NCBI GenBank assembly: GCA_015680685.1
Contig: MNCI01020094.1
Coordinates: 354,626-418,625 of the forward strand
Direction of reading: 5' to 3'
Length of the DNA: 64,000 nucleotides
Source: Gnetum montanum
Lineage: Eukaryota > Streptophyta > Gnetopsida > Gnetales > Gnetaceae
Each line of letters begins with the position of its first letter. The stretch's first letter is position 1. A program made the position numbers and the translations under genes. The notes beneath the pieces were generated by a model. That model saw nothing but the letters and a program-made list of their open reading frames with translations, did no database searches and was not told the DNA's origin. Positions 23,593 through 34,214 of this stretch are shown one piece after another.

Positions 23593-26500
23593 TTACAAAT
23601 CAGAGATAAGGCTTGAGGCCAATGAGGATAGCTTCTTGCCAGTTTCACCAGCTATATTTTTCAGGGTAGACAAGTCCTGAGATGCCTGCAAAAGTTATTT
23701 AAGATACCATATCAGATTTATACATTAAATCCAGAAATGATCATTGGTAGTAAAAAGTTCGAACAACTGTAACATTATTACTCATCGTAGAACTACATAT
23801 GATAGTTCCAAAATAAACAAAGCTTAATAATAACAGTGGTCAATGTGTAATTTCCTGTAACAATAAATCAGAATATCATTGCAATGAACAACACACAAGC
23901 AATCAACATAGCTAAAAAGACTTGAAAATCCACATTGATTTTATACTATATAATTGCAGACAGAAATGTGAAGGTACATCACTTGCAATCAGAAAGATGA
24001 GGAAATATATACATGAAAGTGCAATAATAGATATGAAGGAGTCTTTGAAACAGATTACATCAAATTTAAAAAGCATTGATTAAAGAACCTCACATCATAC
24101 CAAACAGAAAGGACATACTATAAAGCTAACCAAGTTATACCGTCCATGTTGATATTAAAGATTTTCCATTAATATGAAATAATGTTTTCTACATTGCTGG
24201 GCAAACATCTCTGTTATCAATTTAAAAAGACCTTATAAAACTGAAACTAAAACTGAAATTGATCTTTTGTTACATCCTTAGATCTATTGCACCAGTTTCA
24301 GTTTTACCTATGTTTTGTATAATGCACATGTATATCTTGGACACATATCTTAACTAATAAGTCACACGTTTTGATATACAAAAATAAAAGCTCCCCTTGG
24401 TCGTTGTTGCCATTGGCTCTATTGTTTCGCTTTGTACTGCCAGTGTTTGTTCCATTATGAATTGATGAAATTTTCTAGAAGGTGCCTTAGCATCCAATGC
24501 CATTCAATGAGCAGGATCAATAAAAGAGTTTGCCAACACCATCAGTGTAAAATAGTGTTTGGAAGTAAATAGAACAATGTTCTTCTCTTTTTATATTACA
24601 AAGAAATGATCAGCTTAAAGCATTTGTTTTGTTAAAAATGCCAAAAATTAAATGGAAACAACATTCATTATCAAACAAGGAAATACCTGTAAGGAAATTC
24701 TTGAAAGTAGCTCGCTGGCTGTTAAGTCCAGTGGAGACTCGTACTCTTCATCTCCAAAAAGCTGTGAACTTGAGATGCCCTGTGAACCCTAAATTCCAGT
24801 AAAGAACATTAAATTACTTGAAGTGATTTTCATCATAACATATTTACTGTAAAATGTTAAAATGGTTCAACAAAAATATGGTAATCAAATAGCCATAAAT
24901 AAAGAGGGAATGTGCATTCACGATTTCCCGAAATACACACTAATAGTGTCACCATACAAAGCCAAGAAAAAAACATACAGAAAACTTTTGCAAACGAAGA
25001 TGAGCTTCTGTATCAACAGTGGACTTTTCATTCTCGCCAAAGAACTGTGAAGATGATATAGCTTTTGCATTTGCAAATTTCTGCCGTGCCTCATTTGTTT
25101 CCTCAATCTGTTAACATTATGAGAATGTTAAATGATGCAGAAGGAGAAACCTGGATATGAGTTTTTTGTGATCATGTTTACAGAAAAAGTACATCCCTGC
25201 CAAGATATGAAACTCTCAAGAGCTCCTTTAAAATGGCAAGAACATGGACTTTCCATAGAATGCACATAATGAAACTGAGACTAAAATACTTTCTTATTAT
25301 CTCCCCAGACCCACAGCATCTATTGGAAACTGAGACTAAAATACTTTCTTATCATCTCCCCAGACCCACAGCATCTATTGGACAAAGGAAATATACATCG
25401 TATGCATAGTAAACACTTCATCAATAACATTATCAGAATGTTAAATGATGCAGAAAGAGAACCCGTAAATAAGCGCTTTGTGATCATGTCTACAGGAAAA
25501 GTGCCTTGCCAAGATACAAAACGCTCAAAAGCTCCTTTAAAATGGCAGGAACATGGACTTTCCATAGAATGCACATAATAAAACTGAATCTGAAACATTT
25601 TTTATTATATCTGCAGACCCTCAGGATCTATTAGACAAAAGAAATATACATTGTATATGTAGTAAATACTTCATAAGAGTAACACAAGTAAGAAATAAAA
25701 ATGTACAACAATGAAAAAGAGAAAATTGGTGACATCATAACAATCCACTCAGAAGAACACAACAGTAGTTGAATTCAACGTAATTAAGAAAACATGAATA
25801 TTTTCATGCATCCTATTTTCATAGTTCTTCAACAAAACATGATGGAAAATGCAACAAGTCGCTATTAATCAGTATGATTAACATCAAACATTGAAACATA
25901 GGCAGTCCTAGTTAACATCAACAGGAAAAACTACTAAGTCCAATGATGAAATCACTGTACCTGTATAGATCGATTGGTTGTTTTCTTTTGACCACCTACT
26001 GCCATTCCAAATTCAGCAAAAAAATCATGCGAGGCTGGTGCAGGAACATGGCCAGCATTATTACGTGCCCCTCCACCATTAGAATGTTCTACAATGTCTT
26101 CCTTGTAGGTAAATCGAGAAGAAGAAGTTACTTCTGAAGCAGGCGTAGATGATAGAGAGGATGTTAACGAAGGAGCTGGTTCTTCTGGCTTTTGGTCATA
26201 AAGACTTGCATTCGGCTACGTAATCAATAACAAGATCTATGTAAATGTTTATTTTATAACAATATGGCGACAAAAATTTATGAACATATTATTAAAATAG
26301 TAGAATATGAAACAAATGTCACTTGAAAAGCTGTTAACCTTTGGCTCATCCATTGACCCTTGAAGGACCTCTCTTCGGGGGATGAGTATTGAGGCTCTGG
26401 GTAATAATCATAATAGAATAGGAAATAAATAAGACCTAATATAGTCTTTGCTAAATGTAAAATATTCTACCTTCGTACTGAGCTTTCTAACACCAAGGCC

Positions 26501-28598
26501 ACCGGATTTAATCCCTGCAGTTCTTTTTGCACCAATTGGCTTCCTAATGTTAGTGGAACTGGAGAGTGACGCTGTAACAGCTTGAGGTTTAGGGGCAGTA
26601 GTCTGAGGAGCATCAAGCTGCTCATTGAAAAATGAATCAGTTGACACTCCAAAACTTTTATGATTGTCCGTTCCATTTGGTATTTTGGCTTCTTCATTGT
26701 TTGACAGGGTGGAGATTTGAGGACTTGACACATTATTCAGGCTTCTTGTCACTTCCTTTGCAAGGACTTGTCTATAAAGTTCAGCAGCTCTCGATGTGTA
26801 TTTTGCTTCTATTTTCCCTCCATCATTCCAGCCATGTTGCTTAAAAAATGTGTGTCCACGACCGTTTCCTCCAAAACTCATGATCATCAACTGTTCAGGA
26901 TTCCATGAATCCAGATTTGTAGACCTGTTCATTCAAAATATCCACATTAAAATTTGATCAAAGATATTTTCAAAAACCCTTAAAAAAGGCTGAAATCTGA
27001 TTTATAGAGCATGCAGGATAAATGAAATCGAAATAATTAGTAGTTAGGGCACCTAGTAATTTAAATAGTGTATTGCACAGCAATCACACCTGAGAGGCGT
27101 TTTATGCTAATATCTTATATATGGTACAAAAAACGTAAAAGGAATGCAGCGTTTAAGGAAAACTTTGAGGTCACCCATTTCAGTTTCAAGTTACTTAAGA
27201 AGTAAGATACTATTGAGGAGAACGTTGATTGAGATATCCGATGCCCAAACAACATTATCGTTCAAACAGTAATTTGAGAGCACGAATAAAAGGATTACCT
27301 TTTAGACAAATAATACCACATTTCAAAGAAGATTTCATAATTAAAGTTAACAGTAGAAATGCATTGACGTAAAACCTTGATAAATTGAGAAAATGTAGTT
27401 GATCCAGCTCATTATGTATATATTACATTTATAGGCATTTAGCATTCAGAGTTGACTGAAGTGATAACAATCAAACATCTCATCTTTAAAAATAACAAAT
27501 TCAAAAACCACCATCACTGTGAAGAATTGGTTCAAACCCCATGAAACTACAGGTACCAAATTTTCATTCAAACCCAGAAAAAAGAAAAAAAATGACAAGA
27601 ACATAGAACAATGAATCAACTAAAACATACTTTTGTTTAATCTTTAAAAAAATCACATCATAGATTGACATGTCAAGAGAAAAACTAAAAACTCGCCTGT
27701 TAAATGAATTTCACCACTTCACTTAAAATCGGTAGTGTCTACATTAATCTTCTATGGTTGTTTAACCAAAAAAATGCAACATTTAAAAAAGATGGAAGAC
27801 AGAAAATATTAGCAAAAATAATTGCCTGGGATTATAAGAACTATAAGAAAACGTTTTATGTTTCCACGTGCCTAAAACTGTTATTGAATTAGAGAAGCAA
27901 AAAGCAGTAGATCATACCTCAAATGAAGATTTTACCTGAATAGCTAAACCCGTTTGGCCTTTGGTATTCAAACAATTGCAAGAGAAAAGTAGACCAAATA
28001 GACCAAAAAACCTTCTAGAAAATCTCCATGGCTAAAAAATGAACTCATAATTACCTTACAAAGCTTACGTGCACCCCAAGGCTACGGTGAACAGAAGAGC
28101 AATCAAGGCAAATGAAAATGCCGTAAGTCACAGACGCCCATGTTGGATTTCTGGCGTTACAGTCAAAGCACATCTGCAATTCAAAGACACTGATCTTTTA
28201 GATCTCGCTTGCAGATCCAAGGATCTGGCATTACTGGAAGTTCCACATTTACCAAGCAAAACCCATAACATCTAAATCCCTATCGGTTAGCCAGTCGCCT
28301 CTTCTAAACATACGATTGGTAATTTCACAGTATTTTAAAAAACAAAACAAACAGTCTTAAGACGCATCGGATCAAACTTTCCTGAATTGCTGTAAGCAAC
28401 CAGCTCCGCAACAAATCCCATCTCCGAAATATCATAAAATGCACAATCCCAAACCCAATGTTTTATTCTATAATCCGACCTATCCAATTGGATCTGGAAT
28501 CATAATACATGAATCAACTAATGTACCTTATTTTCAGGCTTGGCCTTGAGCTTTCTGAAAACTGCATTCTTGTCGGTGAAATCCTCTACGGCAGACAT
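23593..28598 (-). CDS. AGD8/9/10-like: ARF GTPase-activating protein, AGD8/9/10 (ArfGAP2/3) class
   Basis: Seven coding exons (28598-28527, 28173-28055, 26924-26471, 26215-25961, 25107-24979, 24788-24687, 23685-23593) with GT-AG borders join in frame to 407 residues, the usual size for this class. Exons 1-3 encode the ArfGAP domain: NKMCFDC...[10 protein letters not shown] gives the zinc finger CX2CX16CX2C with the arginine finger five residues on, then '[12 protein letters not shown]' and '[27 protein letters not shown]'. Exon 3 ends in Ser-rich linker and '[19 protein letters not shown]'. Exons 4-7 hold '[12 protein letters not shown]' and the repeated 'ISSSQFFG / [12 protein letters not shown]' motifs of ArfGAP2/3, which bind coatomer in relatives. 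It should stimulate GTP hydrolysis by ARF1 at the Golgi during COPI recycling. No stop or frameshift occurs. AGD8, 9 and 10 cannot be told apart by eye. Confidence 0.94.
25119..25600. repeat. 315-bp tandem duplication in AGD intron 4
   Basis: The segment beginning agaatgttaaatgatgcaga at 25119 recurs at 25434 (period 315) and runs through cctttaaaatggcaagaaca and tccatagaatgcacataat in both. Inside the first unit a 55-bp piece (from gaaactgagactaaa) is itself doubled at 25271 and 25326. It lies wholly within intron 4 (25108-25960 side) and leaves the splice sites alone. Confidence 0.85.
26339..26396 (-). other. Possible 58-nt cassette exon in AGD intron 3
   Basis: On the minus strand a segment flanked by ttacccag and AAAG/gttaac has good splice borders. 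Its length is not a multiple of three. If included after exon 3 it would read [16 protein letters not shown] and stop. It could be a poison exon, or chance. The main product is supported without it, because exon 3 to exon 4 gives the family-typical [15 protein letters not shown]. Confidence 0.3.
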
Positions 28599-29420
28599 TG
28601 CCTTCACTGAGATCTCTCGAAATACCAGACCAGGATAAATCTAAGATCTGCAAAAACAACGAGGCAATACACGCTCGCAGCAAATTATCACAGGATCTGA
28701 GCAATGCCGCAAGCACTTAAATGGACTATATCGCTGTGCTTAAGAATTGGTGATTGATGTACCCACAAAAACGGATACAGTACTTCGTAGGAAAAAAGCA
28801 ACCAGTCGATACCAGCCAACTGTAAACAATAGCTGTGCTTCTGGAACCCGGTTTTAAAGCCTGCGTAAATTTGCTTCTGGGTACTCCGATAAATCGGCAT
28901 AAAACAGGAATCATATAAAGTTGTCTTTCCTCTGAACCAGGTAAATATGCAAGATTTGATTCTACCCGGCGTCTTTTGTGCGAATTTAGGTGTGGGGCCT
29001 TCTGTTTATGCTTGCAAAAGAAAATCCTTGGGTCTTTGGAATCAAAATTTGGTGAATCGCCACCACCACCCACCTTCGAATCATGCTTTAAATTGAATTT
29101 TATACCCGTTGCTTCCCTTATTTTCGGCATGTTTTTGTCATCGCTGTTAAGTTAATACCAACCCGCGAGGGTTGCTATCACATTGCCATAGTCGGTGTTT
29201 TAGTGGATTGTTGTTGGGATACGAGTTTGTTGCATCTCCGATGATGAGAAGCTGTTAAAGAGCATGAGAAGTATTCATGTGTGGAAAATAGTTTTCAAGC
29301 TTAGTCTACACCAATTATTGGTTTGGTGTCCATGGGAAGCCAAATAGCAATCATGCGTTTGGTCTTGATATTATTAATGCAATTTGAATAAAAAAATTTG
29401 CAATACCCCTATGTGGTTTC
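28599..29420 (-). promoter_or_regulatory. 5' leader and promoter region of the AGD gene
   Basis: Minus-strand sequence upstream of the ATG at 28598. A pyrimidine-rich acceptor (cgttgtttttgcag) at about 28651 suggests a 5'-UTR intron, with a possible donor near 28760 (tgtg/ggtaca). A 134-codon open frame (29130-28726) precedes it; it resembles no family I know and may be leader sequence. No convincing TATA box was found, and the transcription start is not placed. Confidence 0.45.
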
Positions 29421-29590
29421 GGGGTGTTTGGAACTAATATGACTATAATATAAGTACAATCCAAAGATATAATGTATAGGTAGAACTTTATAATTCATCA
29501 TTGCTCATTAAAATCGAACTTTTGATTTGGAGTTTTTAAATGAACAGTCTTACCACTAAGGTAATAAGAGTTAAGAAATAATCAGTGTGC
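29420..29590 (-). repeat. tRNA-derived SINE-like repeat, copy 1
   Basis: On the minus strand TTACCTTAGTGGTAAGACTG (A box) and AAAGTTCGATTTTAATG (B box) are about 35 bases apart. They are followed by a body shared with the copies at 33535 and 56800 (gaactttataattcatc... and ctataatataagtacaatcc on the plus strand). Confidence 0.6.
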
Positions 29591-29864
29591 TTTAATAACA
29601 AGAGTTAACATAACATAAAGTATTTCATGGTTTAAGGGAGGTTTTAGAAAACCACTTGAATTTACCTACAAACCACAATTTTATTAATAAAATAACTTCA
29701 TATCTAAATTTTTCCTTTCCAGTGTTTTTTATTTAGAGTTAAGCATGTGATGTAGTTAAATTCTTTTTGCTTATTATTAATATTATTTTTGGGAGTCCAA
29801 CACCTCATAAATTAAGATCACGACGTAGTAGTAGCTTAATTCGTAATTGATGTGGATTGGTCAA

Positions 29865-29945
29865 TAATAGGTGGCTTAAGTGGCTTGCTCATCCTCTTAT
29901 TAAGTAAGAGGCTATTAAGTAAGAGGCTATTAGTAATAACCCTTA
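29865..29945 (+). repeat. Possible second type of tRNA-like SINE head
   Basis: GGTGGCTTAAGTGGCTTGCTC looks like a tRNA A box. A small direct duplication (taagtaagaggctatt, twice) follows. No clear B box was found. Confidence 0.3.
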
Positions 29946-30032
29946 ATGTCCTCATGCTAAATCTTAATAGAATGATAGCCTAAGAATAAGACTTAACCAG
30001 CCATATAATAAAAGCTTTTTGTTATGGATGTC

Positions 30033-30840
30033 TAATGAGCAGCAAGGTACCCCTACGTCCAACCATATGAATCACAAACATTCATGCATGATTCGGTCGA
30101 ATTCCATGGACTTTATTATTTCCAATACACTAGTCCTTTAGGAAGTGAATCTAGCCTTAACGTCAATTATTGTCCTCCCAATTACACTTGTGACATACAT
30201 TGGTATGGTTAAGTGTAACTAAGGCATCCGATTTTTATCATTTTGTATTTTATAGTTTGGTGCTCAAAATGTAGATAAAGGGAGTTTGACTAACTAATCT
30301 AAATCAACTCATTAACTCACATCTTATCCCACTTTCTGTACACAACTTGAACCCACGTATCCACTACTAGGAGACCAAGCGCTACACTACTAGGCATACC
30401 AACGTTGCTGGGATTACCAAGAGAATACGTGTTACACTTGAAGTGGTCGTACTTATGTGTGTAATCTATCTAGCTTAATTGCTTCATTAATTTAATAACT
30501 AGAAAATATTTAATAACTAATGAAAATAATTAAGAACATTAAATGCATGAATAAAATAGTTAATCTATCCAAAGTGCTGCAAGGTTTATTGCCGCACACA
30601 CTATCATGCTCAGGCACAACAATGCTTGAATAAAGATCCATACACTCAAGGACTCCTGCAACGAGCACTCAAGGAAAAATTCTAACTTTTAAATGAAAAA
30701 AATGCAAGAGCTCTGCTACAACTACAATATCTATTTGCTATAAATGCGGTTGCAAGCATGTATTTATAGCTGAAAATCAAGAATATCGACACTACGTTGA
30801 TGGGGCCTTGTCAATGCAACCAACTGGACATGACTCATCA
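30033..30840 (-). repeat. Solo gypsy LTR
   Basis: 808 bp, orientation as in C and D: taatgagcagcaaggtaccc...gactcatca on the plus strand, with TATA box on the minus strand near 30761-30770. It is flanked by ATGTC (30028-30032) and ATGTT (30841-30845), a target duplication with one mismatch. No internal element sequence adjoins it, so it is the product of LTR-LTR recombination. Its U3 end lacks the palindromic array of the other LTRs. Confidence 0.75.
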
Positions 30841-31199
30841 ATGTTAGACCCAAAAAGTATTAATAATGAGCAAAAAAGAATTCAACATACATTACAAGCT
30901 TGATATCAAGTAGACATCATTGAAAAAATATGTGGAAAAAAATACATTTTGATTTCAAAACTATCTACTTAGGTGTACAACCTTACCATTGATATTTTGA
31001 AAAAATAAGTGAAGAAAATTAATTGTTAGTAGAGAGGAAGGTCCCAATCCTAATAAAATTTACATCACTTTTCAACATCTATGCTTGAACTTATGTTTTT
31101 TAGTGGATTTTATGTTTTTTCTATGGATTGATGTTTCTTCAATGAATCTAATTATTTTGGTAAATCTGATATTTCTCTAGCAAATATATTTAGAATTAC

Positions 31200-32400
31200 A
31201 TGCAATGCTACTGAAAATAGGGTGATCCTTCAAGAAAATCCACTACGTGTTTGCCATTATGTGAGTTATCTAATGATTTCTATAAATCTATTACTCAAGA
31301 AAATTTCTATAAGGTATTTTTTGATGATAATTTTGGGTTATTTACCTCATTCCTTAAGTTTTTAAAGTTATCTAAATATGGTTTGGAAAGATTAAGGATT
31401 GGATGATGTCCATGCATGTTATCTATTAAACTTATTTTTGTTGGTAGAATTTATTGATTTAGCAATGATTTATAAAGCCCTTGGTATTGGTGTTTTCAAT
31501 CACCATCATGCTTTATTAATTATTCAAAAGTAGATTCCCTTTTTTAAATTAGCATCTCTTAAATTTTGAAGAGTTTTTGTTTTGTTGAATTATCGAATTT
31601 TGCATTAATTTTTTAAAAGCTTGAAAGGGATATTGTCCCTTGAATTAGGCCAATCAAGCACTTTGAAACCCTAGCTACGACTAGTGGTTTTCATAGAATT
31701 TGATATGTGACTAAAGTGGATCTTTCTTTACTTAAGTGAGAAAGTTTTTTGTGTGTTGGTGGAATTGATTATGTGCAAAAGGTTATTTGTTACAATCTTT
31801 CAAAGTCATGTCAATATTGTCATCAAGAGGATCATATGTTTGCTTTATGTCTTTTTAGGTTGTAAAAAAAGGCTATGCAAGTGCATTAGCACTAAGCTAC
31901 TACAAACATTACCAAGGTTTCTTCTACAAATGTTATAGATCCTACTAAGTTTTCTTCTACATATGGTGTAGATCATGTTATGATTTCCTTTGTTGATGTT
32001 TTAATAGTTAGCCCACCCTTTTCTTTTATTGTTGTTTAACGAAATGTACCTTTTAGAAAGATTTCAGTCAAATTAGTTTCAAAGAATTCTTTAATGATTA
32101 AAGGGAAATTAATATTTGTTTCTAAGGTTTCAAAAAGCCCTATTGTTGATTTAAATGGTTTTCAAATAGTTATTTATAATAAAAAATATAAAGGAAGTTT
32201 ATCTATTGGATATTACATGTCAAATCTTCAAAATGGATAGCATGTTCAAGATATTTTAACTACTAGTAATTCATTTGTACCTACTGGTCAAGATATAGAG
32301 ATAATATCTTTTGATAATGTTGATTATATTAGCAGTGCAAGTGTCTTCTCCCCCTTCACCTAGTATTAATATTTTCATGAAATGTCCAATTTCCTAATTG
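31200..32400 (+). pseudogene. Decayed DUF4283/CCHC zinc-knuckle ORF (LINE ORF1-like)
   Basis: Around 31750-31860 one frame reads VGGIDYVQKVICYNLSKS then CQYCHQEDHMFALC. This is a perfect CX2CX4HX4C knuckle in the context ('gG.dy.Qkv.Y..LP..C..C...GH....C') known from plant DUF4283 / zf-CCHC_4 proteins, which are often ORF1 of LINE elements. Stops and frameshifts occur before and after. No RT ORF follows. Confidence 0.55.
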
Positions 32401-32550
32401 AAAGAGAAGGTTTTTCAAGATTAATTATAAAGATGAAAACTTGAAAAGGCATCTCCAATGCTATTAAGCCTTTCCTTTTTGTTGATTCAGAGTTTCTCCT
32501 CTCTACAATACTCCTTTGCTTTTGTATTCTAAATTTTTATTTCTAATATA

Positions 32551-32696
32551 TATAAGCATTACCACTTTCTTGCTTTGATACAAATATTAATATTAGGACA
32601 CAACTCTGTACTTAAATATCAAAAGGATTTAAGAGAAAAAGAGTTGTGTCCTAATATTAATATTTGTATCAAAGCAAGAAAGTGGTAATGCTTATA
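32551..32696. repeat. Perfect 57-bp inverted repeat with 32-nt loop
   Basis: Left arm 32551-32607 and right arm 32640-32696 are exact reverse complements. The loop contains a second small inverted repeat (cttaaat / atttaag). It lies exactly between a plus-strand and a minus-strand copy of related CCHC relics. Confidence 0.93.
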
Positions 32697-32699
32697 AAA

Positions 32700-33480
32700 A
32701 ATCTTCACCTTATCGCTTGTTATTAATCTTAGATCAAGAATCTTCATCACCAACTATAACCTTCTTATTAATACTAGTTTTAATCTTTGAGTTAATAGTA
32801 TTATTGCAAAATAAGAAAAAATTTGCTTTGCAGGTTATCTATTCAGGCTGCTTAATACTTTCTCTAATATTACTAATTATACATAAGAGCTTTTGTCTTA
32901 TTTAGATTCTTTGTTGCTATATGATCATTTTTATTATTAATATTAACTTCATTTTTTGTATCTTCAACTTCAACATATTATTTCTTTTCTTTAGAATCTT
33001 TTTTCTTGAGCAAAAAAGAACAAGCATAAAATAAATGTTCTTCATGATGGAAAAAGTTACAAGAATTAGGAAGATTATAATATGTAAATGGCTAAATATA
33101 AGTCTTTCCTCTTACTTATAATACCAATTCATTTTTATGATTGAGAAGGTTGCTTTCAATCCAAAAAAAAAAAATGTCTCCAAAAACCAAAAGTTGCAGA
33201 AATAGACTCCATATGCTTAATGAGATCAAGAAGACTAACAATTTTCGGCTTAACTTTATGAAAAATCAATAGAAGATTATAGAACTTGATAAAACATGAA
33301 ACTTTAGCATATTCTTCAAGTTAGACATCAAAATTTAGAGTCCACTTACAAATGAAGATTTTTTGTTGTGACAATATGTATGAAATATTTAACTATACAT
33401 ACCTAGCAAACATAAACATTAGATAAACATTAATTTAATTCAATTTAGAAAGACATGAACCTTTGATAGCTAATGAGATG
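32700..33480 (-). pseudogene. Inverted copy of the CCHC zinc-knuckle relic
   Basis: On the minus strand (about 33130-33010) one frame reads YYNLPNSCNFFHHEEHLFYACSFL, the same knuckle as at 31800 with the second Cys changed to Phe, followed by a Lys-rich tail. It converges on the 31200-32400 relic with the 57-bp hairpin between them. The frame is decayed, with many stops toward 32700. Confidence 0.5.
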
Positions 33481-33534
33481 TGGAGGGGGGAGGGAAACAT
33501 CAAAACCCTGATATTTAAGAGGATGTTAGAGCCC

Positions 33535-33690
33535 TGAGATAATTCTAATATAGATACATCCTAAGCTATATAGTATGATTATAACTTTATAACTCAACAC
33601 TGCCTACTAGAATCAAACCCATAACTTGGAGCTTTCAAATCAAGAGCCTTACCACTAGGCTAACACCTCATTATTACTCTTACGATATGT
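33535..33690 (-). repeat. tRNA-derived SINE-like repeat, copy 2
   Basis: On the minus strand TGTTAGCCTAGTGGTAAGGCTC (A box) and TATGGGTTTGATTCTAGT (B box) are the best preserved of the family. The body toward 33535 (ttctaatatagatacatcc on the plus strand) is shared with copies 1 and 3. Confidence 0.65.
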
Positions 33691-33699
33691 TAGATTAAT

Positions 33700-33790
33700 A
33701 TGCCTATTGAAATCAAATATATGACTTTGCAAATCACAATTTGCATGTTCTTATCAATCAACCACTACACTAAGAATAGCCACTGAGATA
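33700..33790 (-). repeat. tRNA-like SINE head, different subtype
   Basis: On the minus strand CTTAGTGTAGTGGTTGATTG serves as A box and ATATTTGATTTCAATAGG as B box, in the same spacing range. It abuts copy 2, as in a composite or tandem insertion. Confidence 0.4.
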
Positions 33791-33894
33791 TAGGGGAAGA
33801 GGGTATGCATATTCTTGATGGTAGACCCCAAAAATAGTATTAATAATAAGCAAAAAATTTAGAGCATCTCACAAGATTAACATTGAGTAGAAAA

Positions 33895-33995
33895 TGTGCA
33901 TGAGTGTTTAGCTAGTTGGTTAGCATGCATTGCTTTGTACCCAAAGATACTAGGCTTAAAACTTAGTACCAAGACCCTAAGCATGCCATCCTAGG
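33895..33995 (+). repeat. tRNA-like SINE head on the plus strand
   Basis: GTTTAGCTAGTTGGTTAGCATGC is close to a tRNA D-arm/A box (agctcagttggttagagc). ACTAGGCTTAAAACTTAG is a decayed B box about 40 bases later. Confidence 0.5.
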
Positions 33996-33999
33996 AAGG

Positions 34000-34030
34000 T
34001 GTTGGAAATTTAAAATAATTGTAATATAGG
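34000..34030 (-). repeat. SINE-like copy 3, left piece (split by element D)
   Basis: taaaataattgtaatatagg ends at the D target duplication and continues at 56800 with taggtataccccaagatata. Together they match the tail of copies 1 and 2. Confidence 0.5.
34026..34030. repeat. Target-site duplication of element D, left copy (ATAGG)
   Basis: ATAGG precedes TGATGAGCAG; the second copy is 56800-56804. Confidence 0.9.
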
Positions 34031-34214
34031 TGATGAGCAGCAAGGTACCCCTATGTTCAACCATACAAATACGAGCGTTTCATGCACAATCCAATCGAAT
34101 TCCAAGGACTAAGTGCTTATGTGCCTTGTCAAACAAGGACAGGTTGGTTGATCATTGTCTTCCCAAGCTTACTTGTATGTCATGATTGTATGGTTAAGTA
34201 AGCTTGAGGCATAT
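34031..34214 (-). repeat. 3' LTR of element D, outer piece
   Basis: 184 bp matching 55913-56099 of D's 5' LTR (including the aaggacaggttggttgat block not found in C's LTR). It ends in gcatat where C is inserted. Confidence 0.85.
34210..34214. repeat. Target-site duplication of element C, left copy (CATAT)
   Basis: CATAT precedes TGATGAGTGG; the second copy is 46854-46858. Confidence 0.88.

Noticed and set aside
25378-25578. 66-codon open frame within intron 4
   Set aside because: It lies in a tandemly duplicated intronic segment and the sister copy is not open in the same frame.
28726-29130. A separate 134-residue protein gene
   Set aside because: No family resemblance, basic and low-complexity start, and position immediately before the ArfGAP start fits leader sequence.
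31200-32400. Endogenous pararetrovirus relic
   Set aside because: The CCHC context fits DUF4283/LINE ORF1-type proteins; no movement protein, coat or RT motif was found nearby.
33895-33995. A real tRNA gene
   Set aside because: Box A and B resemblance is good, but no cloverleaf with acceptor-stem pairing could be drawn and the B box is decayed; a SINE head fits better.
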